Below, piece after piece: positions 17,342-28,026 of a stretch of DNA of 64,000 nucleotides. A program made the translations under genes and the position numbers. Source of the stretch: Bartonella sp. JB63 (GTDB taxonomy: Bacteria > Pseudomonadota > Alphaproteobacteria > Rhizobiales > Rhizobiaceae); the NCBI RefSeq assembly GCF_002022665.1, contig NZ_CP019788.1, positions 1 to 64,000 on the forward strand, written 5' to 3'. Each line of letters starts with the position of its first letter. The first letter of the stretch is position 1. The notes under the pieces are model-generated. The model saw nothing but the letters and a program-made list of their open reading frames with translations. It did no database searches and was not told where the DNA came from.

Positions 17342-18196
17342 TTAGAGGGGTCGTCGCTTTGCTACAGGATATTTATGGTTTTTTGCAATCCGTGTAATTG
17401 CTTCTTCTAAAGGTTCAATCATAACATCCATGGAATAGCCATTTGCATGAATGATATTTTTATGGTCGATCATAATTGCAACATGACCTTTCCAAAAAAT
17501 CAAATCACCTCGTTCAAGAGTATCAGTGTCTGTTAGTTGTTTTCCTATAGTTTGCTGTTGTATACTGGTATCACGTAAAACCATTTTCCCTGTCATCATC
17601 ATAGAAAGCTGGACTAATCCAGAGCAATCGAGACCAAAGCCACTAACACCACCCCAAAGATAAGGTGTGCGAATAAAAGTCTGAGCAATAGTTACATAAT
17701 CTTTAAACGTATGTTGAATAGGGTGAAGATGAGAAGAAATAATAGCTGTTCCATTTTCAAGGATAGAATATCGTGTATCACGTATTTCAGTTTCATTAAC
17801 GATGCTTACTTTGCTTCCCATAGATAAAGCGCGTTCTATGGGTTTTTTTAAATCAGCTTGTGAATATTGGAAAGTACGAGGAACTGAAACAATGTGCGTT
17901 TGCTTTATGGTTGATATGCAAAGAATTTGTGTATCAATATAACCTATGTAACCATCTTTAAGTGATTGCACCTTTGACATTGCTTCACCTTGCTCAACGA
18001 TTAAGACTTCTTCTCCGAAGAGGCACTCTGTTTGCCTTTCACTTTTTTCACTGTTTTCTTTGAATAGACCTGCAACAGCTGTATTAACGCGCCTTTTTTC
18101 TCCTTGAACAGAACAGGGAGTTTTTGTTTCTTTTGCAGATTGTTGATTTGTGAGGTTATCTTTAGATGTATGCAACTGTGGATTTTTATGAGACAT
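17342..18196 (-). CDS. NlpC/P60 family cell-wall endopeptidase
   Basis: A C40-type peptidase expected to cut peptide stems of peptidoglycan. The catalytic cysteine is C191 in GLDCSGLV, followed by H238 (WKGHVAIMI) and H250 (NIIHANG). Upstream, residues about 50-165 form two SH3-like segments (FGEEVLIVEQ, DGYIGYIDT), the usual plan of rhizobial members. The start MSHKNPQLHTSKDNL resembles the family opening. No classical signal peptide is seen, so export is unclear. It lies 134 bases downstream of pepB, as often found in Rhizobiales. Confidence 0.88.
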   Translation of the reverse strand: MSHKNPQLHTSKDNLTNQQSAKETKTPCSVQGEKRRVNTAVAGLFKENSEKSERQTECLFGEEVLIVEQGEAMSKVQSLKDGYIGYIDTQILCISTIKQTHIVSVPRTFQYSQADLKKPIERALSMGSKVSIVNETEIRDTRYSILENGTAIISSHLHPIQHTFKDYVTIAQTFIRTPYLWGGVSGFGLDCSGLVQLSMMMTGKMVLRDTSIQQQTIGKQLTDTDTLERGDLIFWKGHVAIMIDHKNIIHANGYSMDVMIEPLEEAITRIAKNHKYPVAKRRPL

Positions 18197-18330
18197 TTTT
18201 TTATCTTTTATTATTTTGAATTTATTTCTTTAACAATCTAAAAATGAGTATTAATTTATTTTTATCGTCGATAAAAAGAATAAAATTGTAATTTTTTCAA
18301 GTTTTCTTATATCCTTATCGATTATTTATA

Positions 18331-19704
18331 TCAAATTTGATCTTTGAAGAGATTATAAAGAGCGCGAATAGCTTGTGCAGTTCCACCGATAGGATAACCT
18401 GGTCTTTCTTTTGGAGTCCACCCATAAAGGTCAAAATGAGCAAAATTTTCAGCTTTTTCTACAAAAGAATTTAGAAATAAAGCAGCGGTTATAGAACCAG
18501 CGAAATTGTTACAAGATGTATTATTAATATCGGCAATTGATGATGATAACATTTCTCTATAGGGTTTCCAAAGAGGCATTTGCCATAGGGGATCGGCAAC
18601 GGAATTTGCTGAGTGAGAAATTTTTTGTGCCCAAATTGGGTTACTGCAATAAAATGCAGGGAGATCTGGCCCTAATGCTATGCGAGCAGCCCCTGTTAAA
18701 GTAGCCATACAAATCATGAATTGTGGGCTTTTTTCATCACCGTAGGTTAGGGCATCGGCAAGAATAAGCCGACCTTCAGCATCTGTATTGCCAACCTCAA
18801 CGCTTAATCCTTTACGACTTTTAAGGATGTCACCTGGTCGGAAAGCGTTAGCAGAAATGGCATTTTCAACCGCGGGAATTAAAACGCGTAAACAAAAGGG
18901 TAGTTTTGCATCCATGATTATTTTCGCTAATCCTAAAACATGCGCACTGCCACCCATATCTTTTTTCATTAATAACATATTGTTAGCAGATTTAATATCT
19001 AATCCTCCAGTATCAAAGGTTACTCCTTTGCCAACCAATGTGATTTTAGGATGATTTTCTTGTCCCCATTGTAATTCAATGAGTCGTGGTGCAATGCTAC
19101 TTGCTCGTCCTACGGTATGAATCATCGGAAAATTTTGTGTTAAAAGCTCATCTCCACAAATACTTTTGACATGGGCCTTATAAGTTTGTCCTAGCTGTCG
19201 TGTTGTTGTTTCGAGAGTGTCAGGATTCATATCATTGGCTGGAATGTTGATAAGATCACGGATCAAAAAGACAGTTTTATAGATTCGTTTAAGTTCATCC
19301 AGATCAATTGCTTTATGCACATGGATCGATAATGATTTAGAAGGGGATTTTTGACGATAGTGGTTAAATTGATAGCTTCCAAATGCTAATCCAAGATACG
19401 TATTCATTTCATTTGAGGCTGTTCCTTCTAAATGCCAATTGCCGGTAGGGAGGTTTTTAGGGAGGAGGCCAGTGATGAAAGGGTTTTCCTTATCACCCAC
19501 TCCAAATAAAACTTTTTTTAATTGTCCTGTTGAGTGAGGGACAAATAATATTTGTCCTGCTTTTCCAGTAAAATCATTCACTTTCATCCATGAAGTTGTT
19601 GACAAATCAAAGGATAAATTAGCAAGACTTTTTGTATCAATTAAAAGGATAGGACAGCTCTTATCAGAATATTTTGCAGTGAAATTGATTTGGTATTGAA
19701 GCAT
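18331..19704 (-). CDS. pepB: Leucyl aminopeptidase family protein (M17)
   Basis: A dizinc or dimanganese cytosolic aminopeptidase that removes N-terminal residues from peptides. The M17 signature NTDAEGRLILADAL is present, along with the metal- and substrate-binding LVGKGVTFDTGGLDIK and MKKDMGGSAHVLG. I start at MLQYQINFTAKY because AAGGAT lies about ten bases upstream; an earlier ATG at 19740 would overlap coaA by 23 bases. This gives 457 residues, near the normal length. It lies directly downstream of coaA. The symbol is a family-level choice; pepA-like naming is also possible. Confidence 0.9.
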   Translation of the reverse strand: MLQYQINFTAKYSDKSCPILLIDTKSLANLSFDLSTTSWMKVNDFTGKAGQILFVPHSTGQLKKVLFGVGDKENPFITGLLPKNLPTGNWHLEGTASNEMNTYLGLAFGSYQFNHYRQKSPSKSLSIHVHKAIDLDELKRIYKTVFLIRDLINIPANDMNPDTLETTTRQLGQTYKAHVKSICGDELLTQNFPMIHTVGRASSIAPRLIELQWGQENHPKITLVGKGVTFDTGGLDIKSANNMLLMKKDMGGSAHVLGLAKIIMDAKLPFCLRVLIPAVENAISANAFRPGDILKSRKGLSVEVGNTDAEGRLILADALTYGDEKSPQFMICMATLTGAARIALGPDLPAFYCSNPIWAQKISHSANSVADPLWQMPLWKPYREMLSSSIADINNTSCNNFAGSITAALFLNSFVEKAENFAHFDLYGWTPKERPGYPIGGTAQAIRALYNLFKDQI

Positions 19705-19717
19705 GTATTTTTGATCC

Positions 19718-20716
19718 TTATAGTTTTCGAAGCGCAACATACTCGACCAAATGATTTTTTCCCTTTCGTAGAATGAGATCAGCTCGCGGTCGTGTTGGTA
19801 ATATATTTTCTTGTAAATTTTTCAGATTAATTGTGTGCCAAAGATCTTCAGCAATTTGTGAGGCTTCTTCTTCATTTAACATTGCATAACGATGAAAATA
19901 GGATTCAGGCCTTTGAAAGGCTGTTTTACGTAAACGTTTGAAACGTTCTAAATACCATTGATGGATCACTTCTGTTGCAGCGTCTACATAGATTGAAAAA
20001 TCAAAAAAGTCTGAAACAAAAGGTACAATTTTTCCATCTTTAGGATAATCACTTACTTGAAGCACATTCACACCTTCAACAATTAAAATATCAGGTCGAT
20101 CAATAATAATTTTTTGATTTTCTAAAACATCGTAAGTCATATGCGAATAAAGCGGTGCACTAACATTACTAATGCCTGCTTTTACATCGGAAAGAAAGCG
20201 CAGTAATTTTTTAATATCATAGGAATCAGGAAATCCTTTACGATTCATACGATTTTTTTTCTGTAAAATGATATTGGGATAAAGAAATCCATCGGTTGTA
20301 ATAAGATCAACTTTAAGACTGGATTTCCATCGTTTCATAAGCTCTTGGAGAATACGTGCAGTTGTTGATTTCCCTACTGCAACAGAACCAGAAATTCCAA
20401 TAATGAAAGGGGTTTTTTGGGTATCTGTTTGATGCAAAAATATTTGACGTTTTCGGAAAAGTTCCTGTACTGCCTCAACATGGTACGATAAGAGACGTGC
20501 TAAAGAAAGATAAATACATTGCACTTCTTCCAAATCGATGGGATCATCCATTGATCGTAAACGCTTAATTTCATCAAAAGTTAAGGTAAGTGGTGTATTT
20601 GCACGAAACTGAGACCATTCCTGTACAGTAAAGAAAGTATAGGGAGAATATTGCTCAGAAACATAATTGATCAAGTTATCTTCTTGATCGGCTTTTAATG
20701 GATTAATATCAATCAT
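19718..20716 (-). CDS. coaA: Pantothenate kinase, type I
   Basis: CoaA phosphorylates pantothenate, the first and usually regulated step of coenzyme A synthesis. The P-loop [12 protein letters not shown] lies at about residues 107-118, followed by the type I segments [17 protein letters not shown] and [13 protein letters not shown] start at the ATG of [10 protein letters not shown], giving 332 residues; the reading frame also runs 13 codons further up to a TTG, which looks less likely. pepB begins 14 bases beyond its stop, so the two are probably co-transcribed. Confidence 0.95.
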   Translation of the reverse strand: MIDINPLKADQEDNLINYVSEQYSPYTFFTVQEWSQFRANTPLTLTFDEIKRLRSMDDPIDLEEVQCIYLSLARLLSYHVEAVQELFRKRQIFLHQTDTQKTPFIIGISGSVAVGKSTTARILQELMKRWKSSLKVDLITTDGFLYPNIILQKKNRMNRKGFPDSYDIKKLLRFLSDVKAGISNVSAPLYSHMTYDVLENQKIIIDRPDILIVEGVNVLQVSDYPKDGKIVPFVSDFFDFSIYVDAATEVIHQWYLERFKRLRKTAFQRPESYFHRYAMLNEEEASQIAEDLWHTINLKNLQENILPTRPRADLILRKGKNHLVEYVALRKL

Positions 20717-20866
20717 TTTTATTGGCCAAGAGTTTTTTAGACTATTTTTTAGCAATGGTCATGATTGAGAATAGAAAAGCGGATTGTTTTATTGTTAAAA
20801 AGATTATGTTTCGCATGTTTTTTTCTTTAAAATAATGAGTAATATTAGACTTAACTTATAGTCCAG

Positions 20867-21835
20867 TCATTCCAGCATGCCAATAATTTGTTTTTGTGAT
20901 AGACCTTTTGCCAAAAAAGCCCATAAAAGTAAACGTGCTTTTACTGCTGATAAATAGCCAGACATTAAAGCACCAGAAGTAATCATATCAATTTCTGAGC
21001 CTTTATAACCATAGATTGTACGAGTTGTTGAGCCATGATAAGAACGGCTTGCAATGATGATTGGTATTTTCTTTGCGTATTGTCGCACTATATCTGCTTC
21101 TTGAAAACTACAATGACCTGCACCAAAGCCTGCTATGATAAGACCTGCATAATGTCCACTTTCAAGGCAAAACCTCATTAAATTTGTATTGGATGATAAA
21201 GAGCAATATAGAAGTGCAACTTGATGATCAATTTTTTGAGGAAGAGCAAAGGCTGTGGGAAAAAAATTTCGATCGTTGAAATAAAAGAGTTTTCCTTCTA
21301 ATATTGTTCCTAGAATGCCTGCTAAACCTGATTGAAATGTTTCAACTTTAACAGTATGGCTTTTTTGTACCCAGTAGGGTGAATGAATAGTATCATTCAT
21401 TACGACGAGGACGTCTCTATTGCGACTTTGTGGATCAGCCAGCAACACGAGTTGCAGCCAAAAGATTAGCAGGTCAGTCAGCACTTGCTTCACAGGGTAT
21501 ACGCATAGCACCAGTTACAACAATTGGTTCGGCTTTATTCCAATAAAGGGAAAGAAAAAAAGCTGTTTCTTCCAGTGTATCGGTCCCTTGTGTTAAAACA
21601 ATACCATCTGCACCAGTCTTGATTTGCTGTGTTGCCCACTCTATTGTTTCAAGAAGAATTTTAAAAGATAAAGATCCGCTTGGTAATTGTGTTAAAGTTT
21701 GACTATGAATATTAGCAATGTTTTTTAAAACAGGGACGTTTTTTATGAGCTCATCTGATGTTAAAATTGGCTACATTTGGCCCAAATTATCGCCTTTCAT
21801 TGCAATTATTCCGCCTAATGTTCCTACTTTTTCAT
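20867..21835 (-). pseudogene. ansA: Broken L-asparaginase gene
   Basis: The decayed gene reads, on the minus strand, KVGTLGGIIAM (catalytic threonine region), a stop at GQM*, then SHSQTLTQLPSGS-like sequence, GADGIVLTQGTDTLEET (the second conserved threonine motif), VTGAMRIPCEASAD*, and after a frameshift near 21440 the intact rest: ADPQSRNRDVLVVMND through SGLAGILGTI, AGLIIAGFGAGH and SGALMSG. Two in-frame stops and at least one frameshift rule out a full product. A 214-residue open frame survives at the 3' end but lacks both catalytic threonines. The intact family would convert asparagine to aspartate and ammonia. Confidence 0.88.
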
Positions 21836-22053
21836 AATTTTTCCTTGTAAGAAGGCAAATTGCTTATACTAAAGTAATATAATAATAACTCGACTATACA
21901 ACAACGATGATATCATTTTTATTTTATATTGAGAAAAATTGAAATATGCTCAGTCGTTGTGTTTTGCAGCGTATATTATTAAATAAAGGAATTAGTGATT
22001 TGATTTTATGAATGATAAAGGGAAGCAATGAAGCAATGTTAAGGAGTTTTCTT

Positions 22054-22635
22054 ATGACAGAGCATAAGCCTGATATTATGTATGGTACAACAATCGTAAC
22101 TGTAAGAAAAGATAATAAAGTCGTTATGGCTGGTGATGGTCAGGTTTCACTTGGACAAACAATTATGAAAAGTAATGCACGCAAAGTCCGTCGTCTTGGG
22201 AAAGGCGGAGCGGTGATAGCTGGTTTTGCAGGTGCTACAGCAGATGCTTTTACGTTATTAGAAAGATTAGAAACAAAACTTGAGCAATATCCTGATCAGC
22301 TTATGCGTGCATGTGTAGAACTTGCAAAGGATTGGCGCACCGATCGTTATTTGCGTCGTCTTGAAGCAATGATGCTTGTAGCTGATAAAAAAGTTACTTT
22401 GGCTTTAACAGGTCTTGGTGATGTATTAGAACCAGAAGATGGAGTTATGGCAATTGGTTCTGGAGGCAATTTTGCTTTGTCAGCTGCAAGAGTACTAATG
22501 GATATGGATTTAGATGCAGAAACTATTGCATGTAAAGCAATGAATATTGCCGCTAAAATTTGTGTTTACACCAATGACAATTTTACAATAGAAACGTTGG
22601 ATGCTGAATTACCTCCTTTAGAGAAAGCTATTTGA
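22054..22635 (+). CDS. hslV: ATP-dependent protease subunit HslV
   Basis: HslV is the peptidase ring of the HslVU protease, a proteasome-like threonine hydrolase. The propeptide [11 protein letters not shown] ends before T12 of TTIVTVRK, the expected N-terminal nucleophile after processing. [12 protein letters not shown] and ARKVRRLG follow as in the family. I start at ATG 22054 because AAGGAG is seven bases upstream; the open frame extends to 22012 without a good site. The product is 193 residues. hslU starts immediately after the stop. Confidence 0.97.
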   Translation: MTEHKPDIMYGTTIVTVRKDNKVVMAGDGQVSLGQTIMKSNARKVRRLGKGGAVIAGFAGATADAFTLLERLETKLEQYPDQLMRACVELAKDWRTDRYLRRLEAMMLVADKKVTLALTGLGDVLEPEDGVMAIGSGGNFALSAARVLMDMDLDAETIACKAMNIAAKICVYTNDNFTIETLDAELPPLEKAI

Positions 22636-23943
22636 ATGTGTGTTGTATTTTCCCCCCGCGAAACTGTTTCTGAACTTGATCGTTTTATTATTGGACAAAA
22701 TGATGCTAAGCGTTCTGTTGCTATTGCACTGCGTAATCGATGGCGTCGACAACAGCTTGAAGGGCAGATGCGTGAAGAAGTGATGCCCAAAAATATCTTG
22801 ATGATAGGACCAACGGGTGTCGGTAAAACAGGGATAGCTCGTCGGTTAGCAAAACTTTCTGGAGCACCTTTCGTTAAAGTAGAAGCTACTAAATTTACCG
22901 AAGTGGGTTACGTTGGGCGTGATGTTGAGCAAATTATTCGTGATCTCGTTGAAATTGCAATTTCTCTTGTGCGTGAAAAAAAGCGTGATGGAGTAAAAGC
23001 AAAAGCCCATATTAATGCTGAAGAACGAGTTTTAGACGCTCTTGTGGGAAAAACAGCAAGTCCTGCTACTCGTGATAGTTTTCGTAAAAAATTGCGCGAA
23101 GGAGAATTAGATGACAAAGAGATTGAAATTGAAGTAACTGATAATAGTAATAATGCTCCAACTTTTGATATTCCTGGTATGCCTGGCGCGCAAATGGGTA
23201 TTATGAATTTATCAGATATTTTTGGAAAAATGGGTCTTCGTACAAAGATACGCAAAATAACTGTAAAGGATGCTTTTAAACCATTAATTGATGATGAATC
23301 TGAAAAACTTCTTGATCAAGATCAAATTATTCAAGAAGCACTGCGTGTTGCTGAAAATGACGGAATCGTTTTCATTGATGAAATTGATAAAATTGCAACT
23401 CGAGATGGTGGGGCAGGCGCTGCTGTTTCACGTGAAGGAGTTCAACGGGATCTGCTTCCTTTAGTTGAAGGAACAACGATTACAACAAAATATGGGCAAA
23501 TAAAAACAGATCATATTCTTTTTATTGCTTCTGGTGCATTTCATGTATCTAAACCGTCGGACTTATTGCCAGAGCTTCAGGGTCGTTTACCTATCCGTGT
23601 AGAGTTAAATGCTTTAACAAGAGAAGATTTACGACGCATTCTTACTGAACCTGAAGCCAGTTTGATTAAACAATATGTTGCTTTAATGGCAACAGAAGAA
23701 GTCCATTTAGAAATTACTGATGATGCAATTGATGCTTTAGCTGATATTGCTGTTGATTTAAATGCGAGGATTGAAAATATTGGAGCACGTCGTTTGCAAA
23801 CGGTTATGGAACGTGTTTTGGATGAAATTTCTTTTACAGCACCTGATAAAGCTGGTACTTCATTTAAAGTTGATGCTGATTATGTCAAAAAGTCTATAGG
23901 AGAGCTTGCTTCTGATATCGATCTTTCGCGTTTTATTCTTTAG
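22636..23943 (+). CDS. hslU: ATP-dependent protease ATPase subunit HslU
   Basis: HslU is the AAA+ unfoldase that feeds substrates to HslV. Walker A GPTGVGKT is at residues 58-65, Walker B is in [12 protein letters not shown], and the insertion domain lies between them (about 110-240). The sensor segment [20 protein letters not shown] and the conserved C terminus ending DLSRFIL, which docks into HslV, are intact. The ATG follows the hslV stop without a gap, so the two are translated together. Length of 435 residues is normal. Confidence 0.98.
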   Translation: MCVVFSPRETVSELDRFIIGQNDAKRSVAIALRNRWRRQQLEGQMREEVMPKNILMIGPTGVGKTGIARRLAKLSGAPFVKVEATKFTEVGYVGRDVEQIIRDLVEIAISLVREKKRDGVKAKAHINAEERVLDALVGKTASPATRDSFRKKLREGELDDKEIEIEVTDNSNNAPTFDIPGMPGAQMGIMNLSDIFGKMGLRTKIRKITVKDAFKPLIDDESEKLLDQDQIIQEALRVAENDGIVFIDEIDKIATRDGGAGAAVSREGVQRDLLPLVEGTTITTKYGQIKTDHILFIASGAFHVSKPSDLLPELQGRLPIRVELNALTREDLRRILTEPEASLIKQYVALMATEEVHLEITDDAIDALADIAVDLNARIENIGARRLQTVMERVLDEISFTAPDKAGTSFKVDADYVKKSIGELASDIDLSRFIL

Positions 23944-23963
23944 GAGTTTTTGTGTATTTTGAT

Positions 23964-24962
23964 CTATCGATGTGCTTCGATGATTTTGAAACCATGAACT
24001 TCTTCATGTATAAAAACTGTGCGAAAGAGTTTCTTTAATAATGTTTCATAGGGAAGATGGCGATTCGCAACAAGAAGAAAGCGACCTTTAGGTTTAAGAT
24101 ATTTTGCAGCATTTGTAATGAAGTGCTGTCCTAATGAGATATCTGTCGTTTTTTGTGTATGAAATGGTGGATTTGAAATGATTGTATCATAAAGATTTGT
24201 GATAGGCTCACAGATAAGATCATGCCAGTAAAAGCCGATTGGAAGAGGGTTTGGTATTTGTTTTATATGTTTTTTTGCTGCTTCTAAAGCATTATAGTCG
24301 GCTTCATAAAGGTCGAGTGTGGTTAGATTTTTGCTTACTTCAAGTGCAGTGTAAGAAAGAAATCCCCAACCAGCTCCAAAGTCAGCTGTTTTTCCAGAAA
24401 TGACTTTGTGTATATAAGGTACAAGTGCAGCAGATCCTGGGTCAATACGGCCGTGAGAAAACATACCAGAATTAGTTTGAAATTTATTTTCAAAACTGAT
24501 TGGTGATGAACGAAAATGAGTGATATTTTGTTTGTCTATTTTTTGTGGTACTTGAAGCCAGAAGATATGGCTATGATTTTTGGATAATTTTTTACTGATA
24601 GGGACAATAGTTTTAATCCATTTCATTATTGAGGCAGAACCAACAGTTTTTTCCCCACTAATAATGATCCATCCACCAGGTTTGACTCGTTCTAGTAGAT
24701 CAAGAAAACGATTATGATTGAGATCACGATATTTACTAAGTTGTAGCAGTGCTCCATCATAGATCATAGCTTGATTTATTTGGGGACTACAGCGAAATTT
24801 AGCATTGGTAAATTTTAAAAAATCCGGTCGCCAAGGGGTTATAATTTCAAGGTTTTTTATCCACTTTTGATCAGGGATTTCAGTTAAACCACAACCTAGA
24901 AAATGTTGGTTCGAATAAGGTTTAGGAAGATCATAGATTTCAAAAGGCAAAAACAGAGACAC
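23964..24962 (-). CDS. RsmC/RlmG-like rRNA guanine N2-methyltransferase
   Basis: The C-terminal half is a Rossmann methyltransferase: SAM-binding DFGAGWGFLSYTALE at about residues 195-210 and the base-flipping motif SNPPFHTQ at about 265-272, typical of N2-guanine rRNA enzymes. The N-terminal half is a degenerate second methyltransferase domain, as in RsmC. The likely target is G1207 of 16S rRNA or an equivalent 23S site, but the exact base cannot be told from sequence alone. The gene converges with hslU and lies 70 bases downstream of pnp. Confidence 0.85.
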   Translation of the reverse strand: MSLFLPFEIYDLPKPYSNQHFLGCGLTEIPDQKWIKNLEIITPWRPDFLKFTNAKFRCSPQINQAMIYDGALLQLSKYRDLNHNRFLDLLERVKPGGWIIISGEKTVGSASIMKWIKTIVPISKKLSKNHSHIFWLQVPQKIDKQNITHFRSSPISFENKFQTNSGMFSHGRIDPGSAALVPYIHKVISGKTADFGAGWGFLSYTALEVSKNLTTLDLYEADYNALEAAKKHIKQIPNPLPIGFYWHDLICEPITNLYDTIISNPPFHTQKTTDISLGQHFITNAAKYLKPKGRFLLVANRHLPYETLLKKLFRTVFIHEEVHGFKIIEAHR

Positions 24963-25032
24963 ATTTTATTCTTTCAAAGAAAGACCTCTCCAATATTAGA
25001 ATGGCATTTTATTTCATAATAATTAAATAAGA

Positions 25033-27234
25033 TTAATCCTTTTTTTTCTTACTACGGTGTTTCTTTTTAGATGGATTCTTTTCATCAGTATTATTATCTT
25101 TTTCTGTTTTTATTGAACCACCATTGATAAGTTCTTTTCCAGTTTGTTGGTCAACAACTTTCATCGATAACCGAATTTTACCACGTTCATCGAAGCCCAT
25201 TAATTTAACCCAAACTTTATCACCTTCTTTAACAATATCGGTTGTTTTTGCTACACGTTCTGATGCGAGTTGAGAGATATGAACAAGTCCATCGCGTGAA
25301 CCAAAAAAGTTAACGAATGCACCGAATTCTGCAATTTTAACAACCGTTCCTTGGTAAATAGCACCGATTTCAGGTTCATTAACAATTGAAAGGATCCAAT
25401 GTTTTGCTGCTTCAATGGTTTTTAAATCAGAAGAAGCAATTTTAATTGTTCCATCATCTTCAATATTAATTTTAGCTCCAGTTTTTTCCACAATTTCGCG
25501 GATTACTTTACCACCAGAGCCGATAACATCACGAATTTTATCTACAGTAATGTTCATTATTTCAATACGTGGAGAAAATTCGCTCAGTTCACTCCGTGCA
25601 CTGGTTAAGGCTTTTGCCATTTCATTGAGAATATGGATTCGACCATCTTTAGCTTGTGCAAGTGCGATTTTCATAATCTCTTCAGTAATGCCATCAATTT
25701 TGATATCCATTTGTAAGGAAGTAATACCGCTTTCTGTACCTGCTACTTTGAAATCCATATCACCAAGATGATCTTCATCCCCTAAAATATCAGATAGAAT
25801 AGCAAATCGTTCACCTTCTTTAATCAAACCCATTGCAATACCAGCAACAGGGCGTGCTAAAGGAACACCAGCATCCATGAGTGCTAGTGAAGTTCCGCAA
25901 ACGGTTGCCATTGAAGAAGATCCATTCGATTCGGTAATTTCTGATACAGTACGAATAGTGTAGGGAAAGGATTCTTTTGTCGGCAACATGGGATGAATAG
26001 CACGCCATGCCAGTTTACCATGACCAATTTCGCGGCGGCCAGGTGAGCCAATACGGCCTATTTCACCTACTGAAAAAGGTGGAAAATTGTAATGAAGGAG
26101 GAATGTTTCTTTATACATGCCCGTTAAGGAGTCTATATATTGTTCATCTTCTCCGGTTCCTAATGTTGTTACTACAAGTGCTTGTGTTTCACCACGAGTA
26201 AATAACGCTGATCCATGTGTGCGGGGCAAAATACCAACTTCTGATTGAATTGCACGAACATCTGAGGGATTACGTCCATCAATACGTTTTCCTGTATCAA
26301 GAATGTTTTGGCGAACGATTTTTGCTTGCAAATGTTTGAAAACAGTTGCAATCTGATCTGTATTAAATTCGCAATTTTCTTCTGTTTCCTGCGTGAATTT
26401 ATTGATGACTTCTTCTTTAAGAACATCAATCGCAGTATAGCGTTTTTGTTTATCGGTAATTGTATAAGCTTCTCTCAGATCCTGTTCGACCATTTTAAGC
26501 ATGTTTTTTTCAAGCACAGACAGATCTTCTGGAGTAAAGTCACAAGGTTTTTTAGCCGCTACTTCGGCAAGTTTGATGATGGCATTAATTACAGGTTGAA
26601 AACTTTTTTGACCAAACATGACAGCATTCAACATTACATCTTCAGGTAATTCATGCGCCTCTGATTCAACCATCAGTACAGCATTTTCTGTTCCGGCAAC
26701 AATAAGATCAAGTTTTGATTCAGGCATTTCATCAATGTTAGGATTGAGAATATATTGTCCATTACAATATCCAATACGAGCAGCGGCAATTGGACCCATA
26801 AAAGGAATACCTGATAGAGTTAATGCAGCAGAAGATGCAATTATAGCAAGGATATCGGGATTATTTTCTAGATCATGCTGAATAACAGAGGCAATCACTT
26901 GTGTGTCATTTTTATAACCGTCGACAAAAAGAGGACGAATTGGACGATCAATCAACCGTGAAATCAAAGTTTCACTTTCACTTGAACGGTTTTCTCGTTT
27001 AAAATAACCACCAGGTATTTTACCAACTGCATAGTTTTTTTCTTGATAATTAACGGTGAGTGGAAAAAAATTTTGATCTGGTTTTGGAGTTTTTGCTGAA
27101 ACAACAGTTGCCAAAACAACAGTTTCACCATATGTAGCAATAATGGCACCATCTGCTTGACGCGCAATTTTTCCTGTTTCGAGGATAAGTGGCCGACCGG
27201 CCCATTCAATTTCTACTTTATGGGTTTTAAACAT
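25033..27234 (-). CDS. pnp: Polyribonucleotide nucleotidyltransferase (PNPase)
   Basis: PNPase degrades RNA from the 3' end by phosphorolysis and is part of mRNA turnover. The two RNase PH-like domains (about 1-230 and 310-545) are joined by an alpha-helical segment. The second carries the catalytic region [19 protein letters not shown] domain (about 553-612, [11 protein letters not shown]) and an S1 domain (about 620-690, [11 protein letters not shown] and GLVHISQLA) follow. The C-terminal end is a lysine-rich tail. Length of 733 residues is typical of alphaproteobacteria. It is downstream of rpsO, the classic order. Confidence 0.98.
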   Translation of the reverse strand: MFKTHKVEIEWAGRPLILETGKIARQADGAIIATYGETVVLATVVSAKTPKPDQNFFPLTVNYQEKNYAVGKIPGGYFKRENRSSESETLISRLIDRPIRPLFVDGYKNDTQVIASVIQHDLENNPDILAIIASSAALTLSGIPFMGPIAAARIGYCNGQYILNPNIDEMPESKLDLIVAGTENAVLMVESEAHELPEDVMLNAVMFGQKSFQPVINAIIKLAEVAAKKPCDFTPEDLSVLEKNMLKMVEQDLREAYTITDKQKRYTAIDVLKEEVINKFTQETEENCEFNTDQIATVFKHLQAKIVRQNILDTGKRIDGRNPSDVRAIQSEVGILPRTHGSALFTRGETQALVVTTLGTGEDEQYIDSLTGMYKETFLLHYNFPPFSVGEIGRIGSPGRREIGHGKLAWRAIHPMLPTKESFPYTIRTVSEITESNGSSSMATVCGTSLALMDAGVPLARPVAGIAMGLIKEGERFAILSDILGDEDHLGDMDFKVAGTESGITSLQMDIKIDGITEEIMKIALAQAKDGRIHILNEMAKALTSARSELSEFSPRIEIMNITVDKIRDVIGSGGKVIREIVEKTGAKINIEDDGTIKIASSDLKTIEAAKHWILSIVNEPEIGAIYQGTVVKIAEFGAFVNFFGSRDGLVHISQLASERVAKTTDIVKEGDKVWVKLMGFDERGKIRLSMKVVDQQTGKELINGGSIKTEKDNNTDEKNPSKKKHRSKKKKD

Positions 27235-27457
27235 TTTTTATCCTTAATGACCAATATTTACATTTTGGTTTTGCATTATGTTTCAAGGTTATGGACAATA
27301 CAACAGATACTTCTATTTTTTGCAAAAAAAGAGATAAATGACAGATCAAATGCCAAGTATCTTAATCTTGCTCATGATCTTCATTAGTCTTTGATTACAA
27401 GCAGTATATTAAAACAAAAGAGTAATTTTTCATAGAAAAATAACCACCCACTTTTCT

Positions 27458-27727
27458 TTAGCGGCGTAGATCTAGTCTTTCGATAAGCTTCTGATAGCGA
27501 TTTTGATCAATGCATTTTAAGTAATCAAGAAGTCGGCGGCGTTGGGATACCATCTTTAAAAGACCACGACGGGAATGGTTATCCTTTTTGTGAGATTTAA
27601 AATGATTGGTTAAGTTAGAAATGCGCTCAGAAAGAATAGCAATTTGCACTTCTGGTGAACCTGTATCACCAATTTTAGTTGCATATTCTGTAATAAGAGC
27701 CTGTTTACGCTCAGCAGTAATCGACAT
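27458..27727 (-). CDS. rpsO: 30S ribosomal protein S15
   Basis: S15 binds 16S rRNA early in small-subunit assembly. The 89-residue product starts [12 protein letters not shown] and shows the family motifs [28 protein letters not shown] and RRRLLDYLK. It precedes pnp by 223 bases on the same strand; that gap may carry the processing signals that often separate these two genes, but I see no strong hairpin. Upstream it is divergent from an MFS gene. Confidence 0.98.
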   Translation of the reverse strand: MSITAERKQALITEYATKIGDTGSPEVQIAILSERISNLTNHFKSHKKDNHSRRGLLKMVSQRRRLLDYLKCIDQNRYQKLIERLDLRR

Positions 27728-28026
27728 CGTACCATCCTTTCAAAAAATGAACAAAAAAACACCTGTAGCCGAGATGTCGTCCAGCAAAGGCTGTGAGATA
27801 ACAATAGAAGAAAAAATCTTATTTGTTTCGATACTTAATATAGGAAATAAAGTTAAAATACTAGTCCTTGAATATTTTCTTTAGCAAACGAGTTTATCTG
27901 AGAACATTTATTTTAAGATTTTTTATGAAAGTTTCCTAAAGAATTATTATTCTAATTGATAGAAAAGATTATACTTTACATGATGCGTTAAAAGGGAAAA
28001 ACAAACTGCTGATTTGGAGACAAAAG

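Noticed and set aside
25415..27209. Open frames opposite and within pnp
   Set aside because: Shadows of pnp; cysteine- and phenylalanine-rich readings with no recognisable domain.
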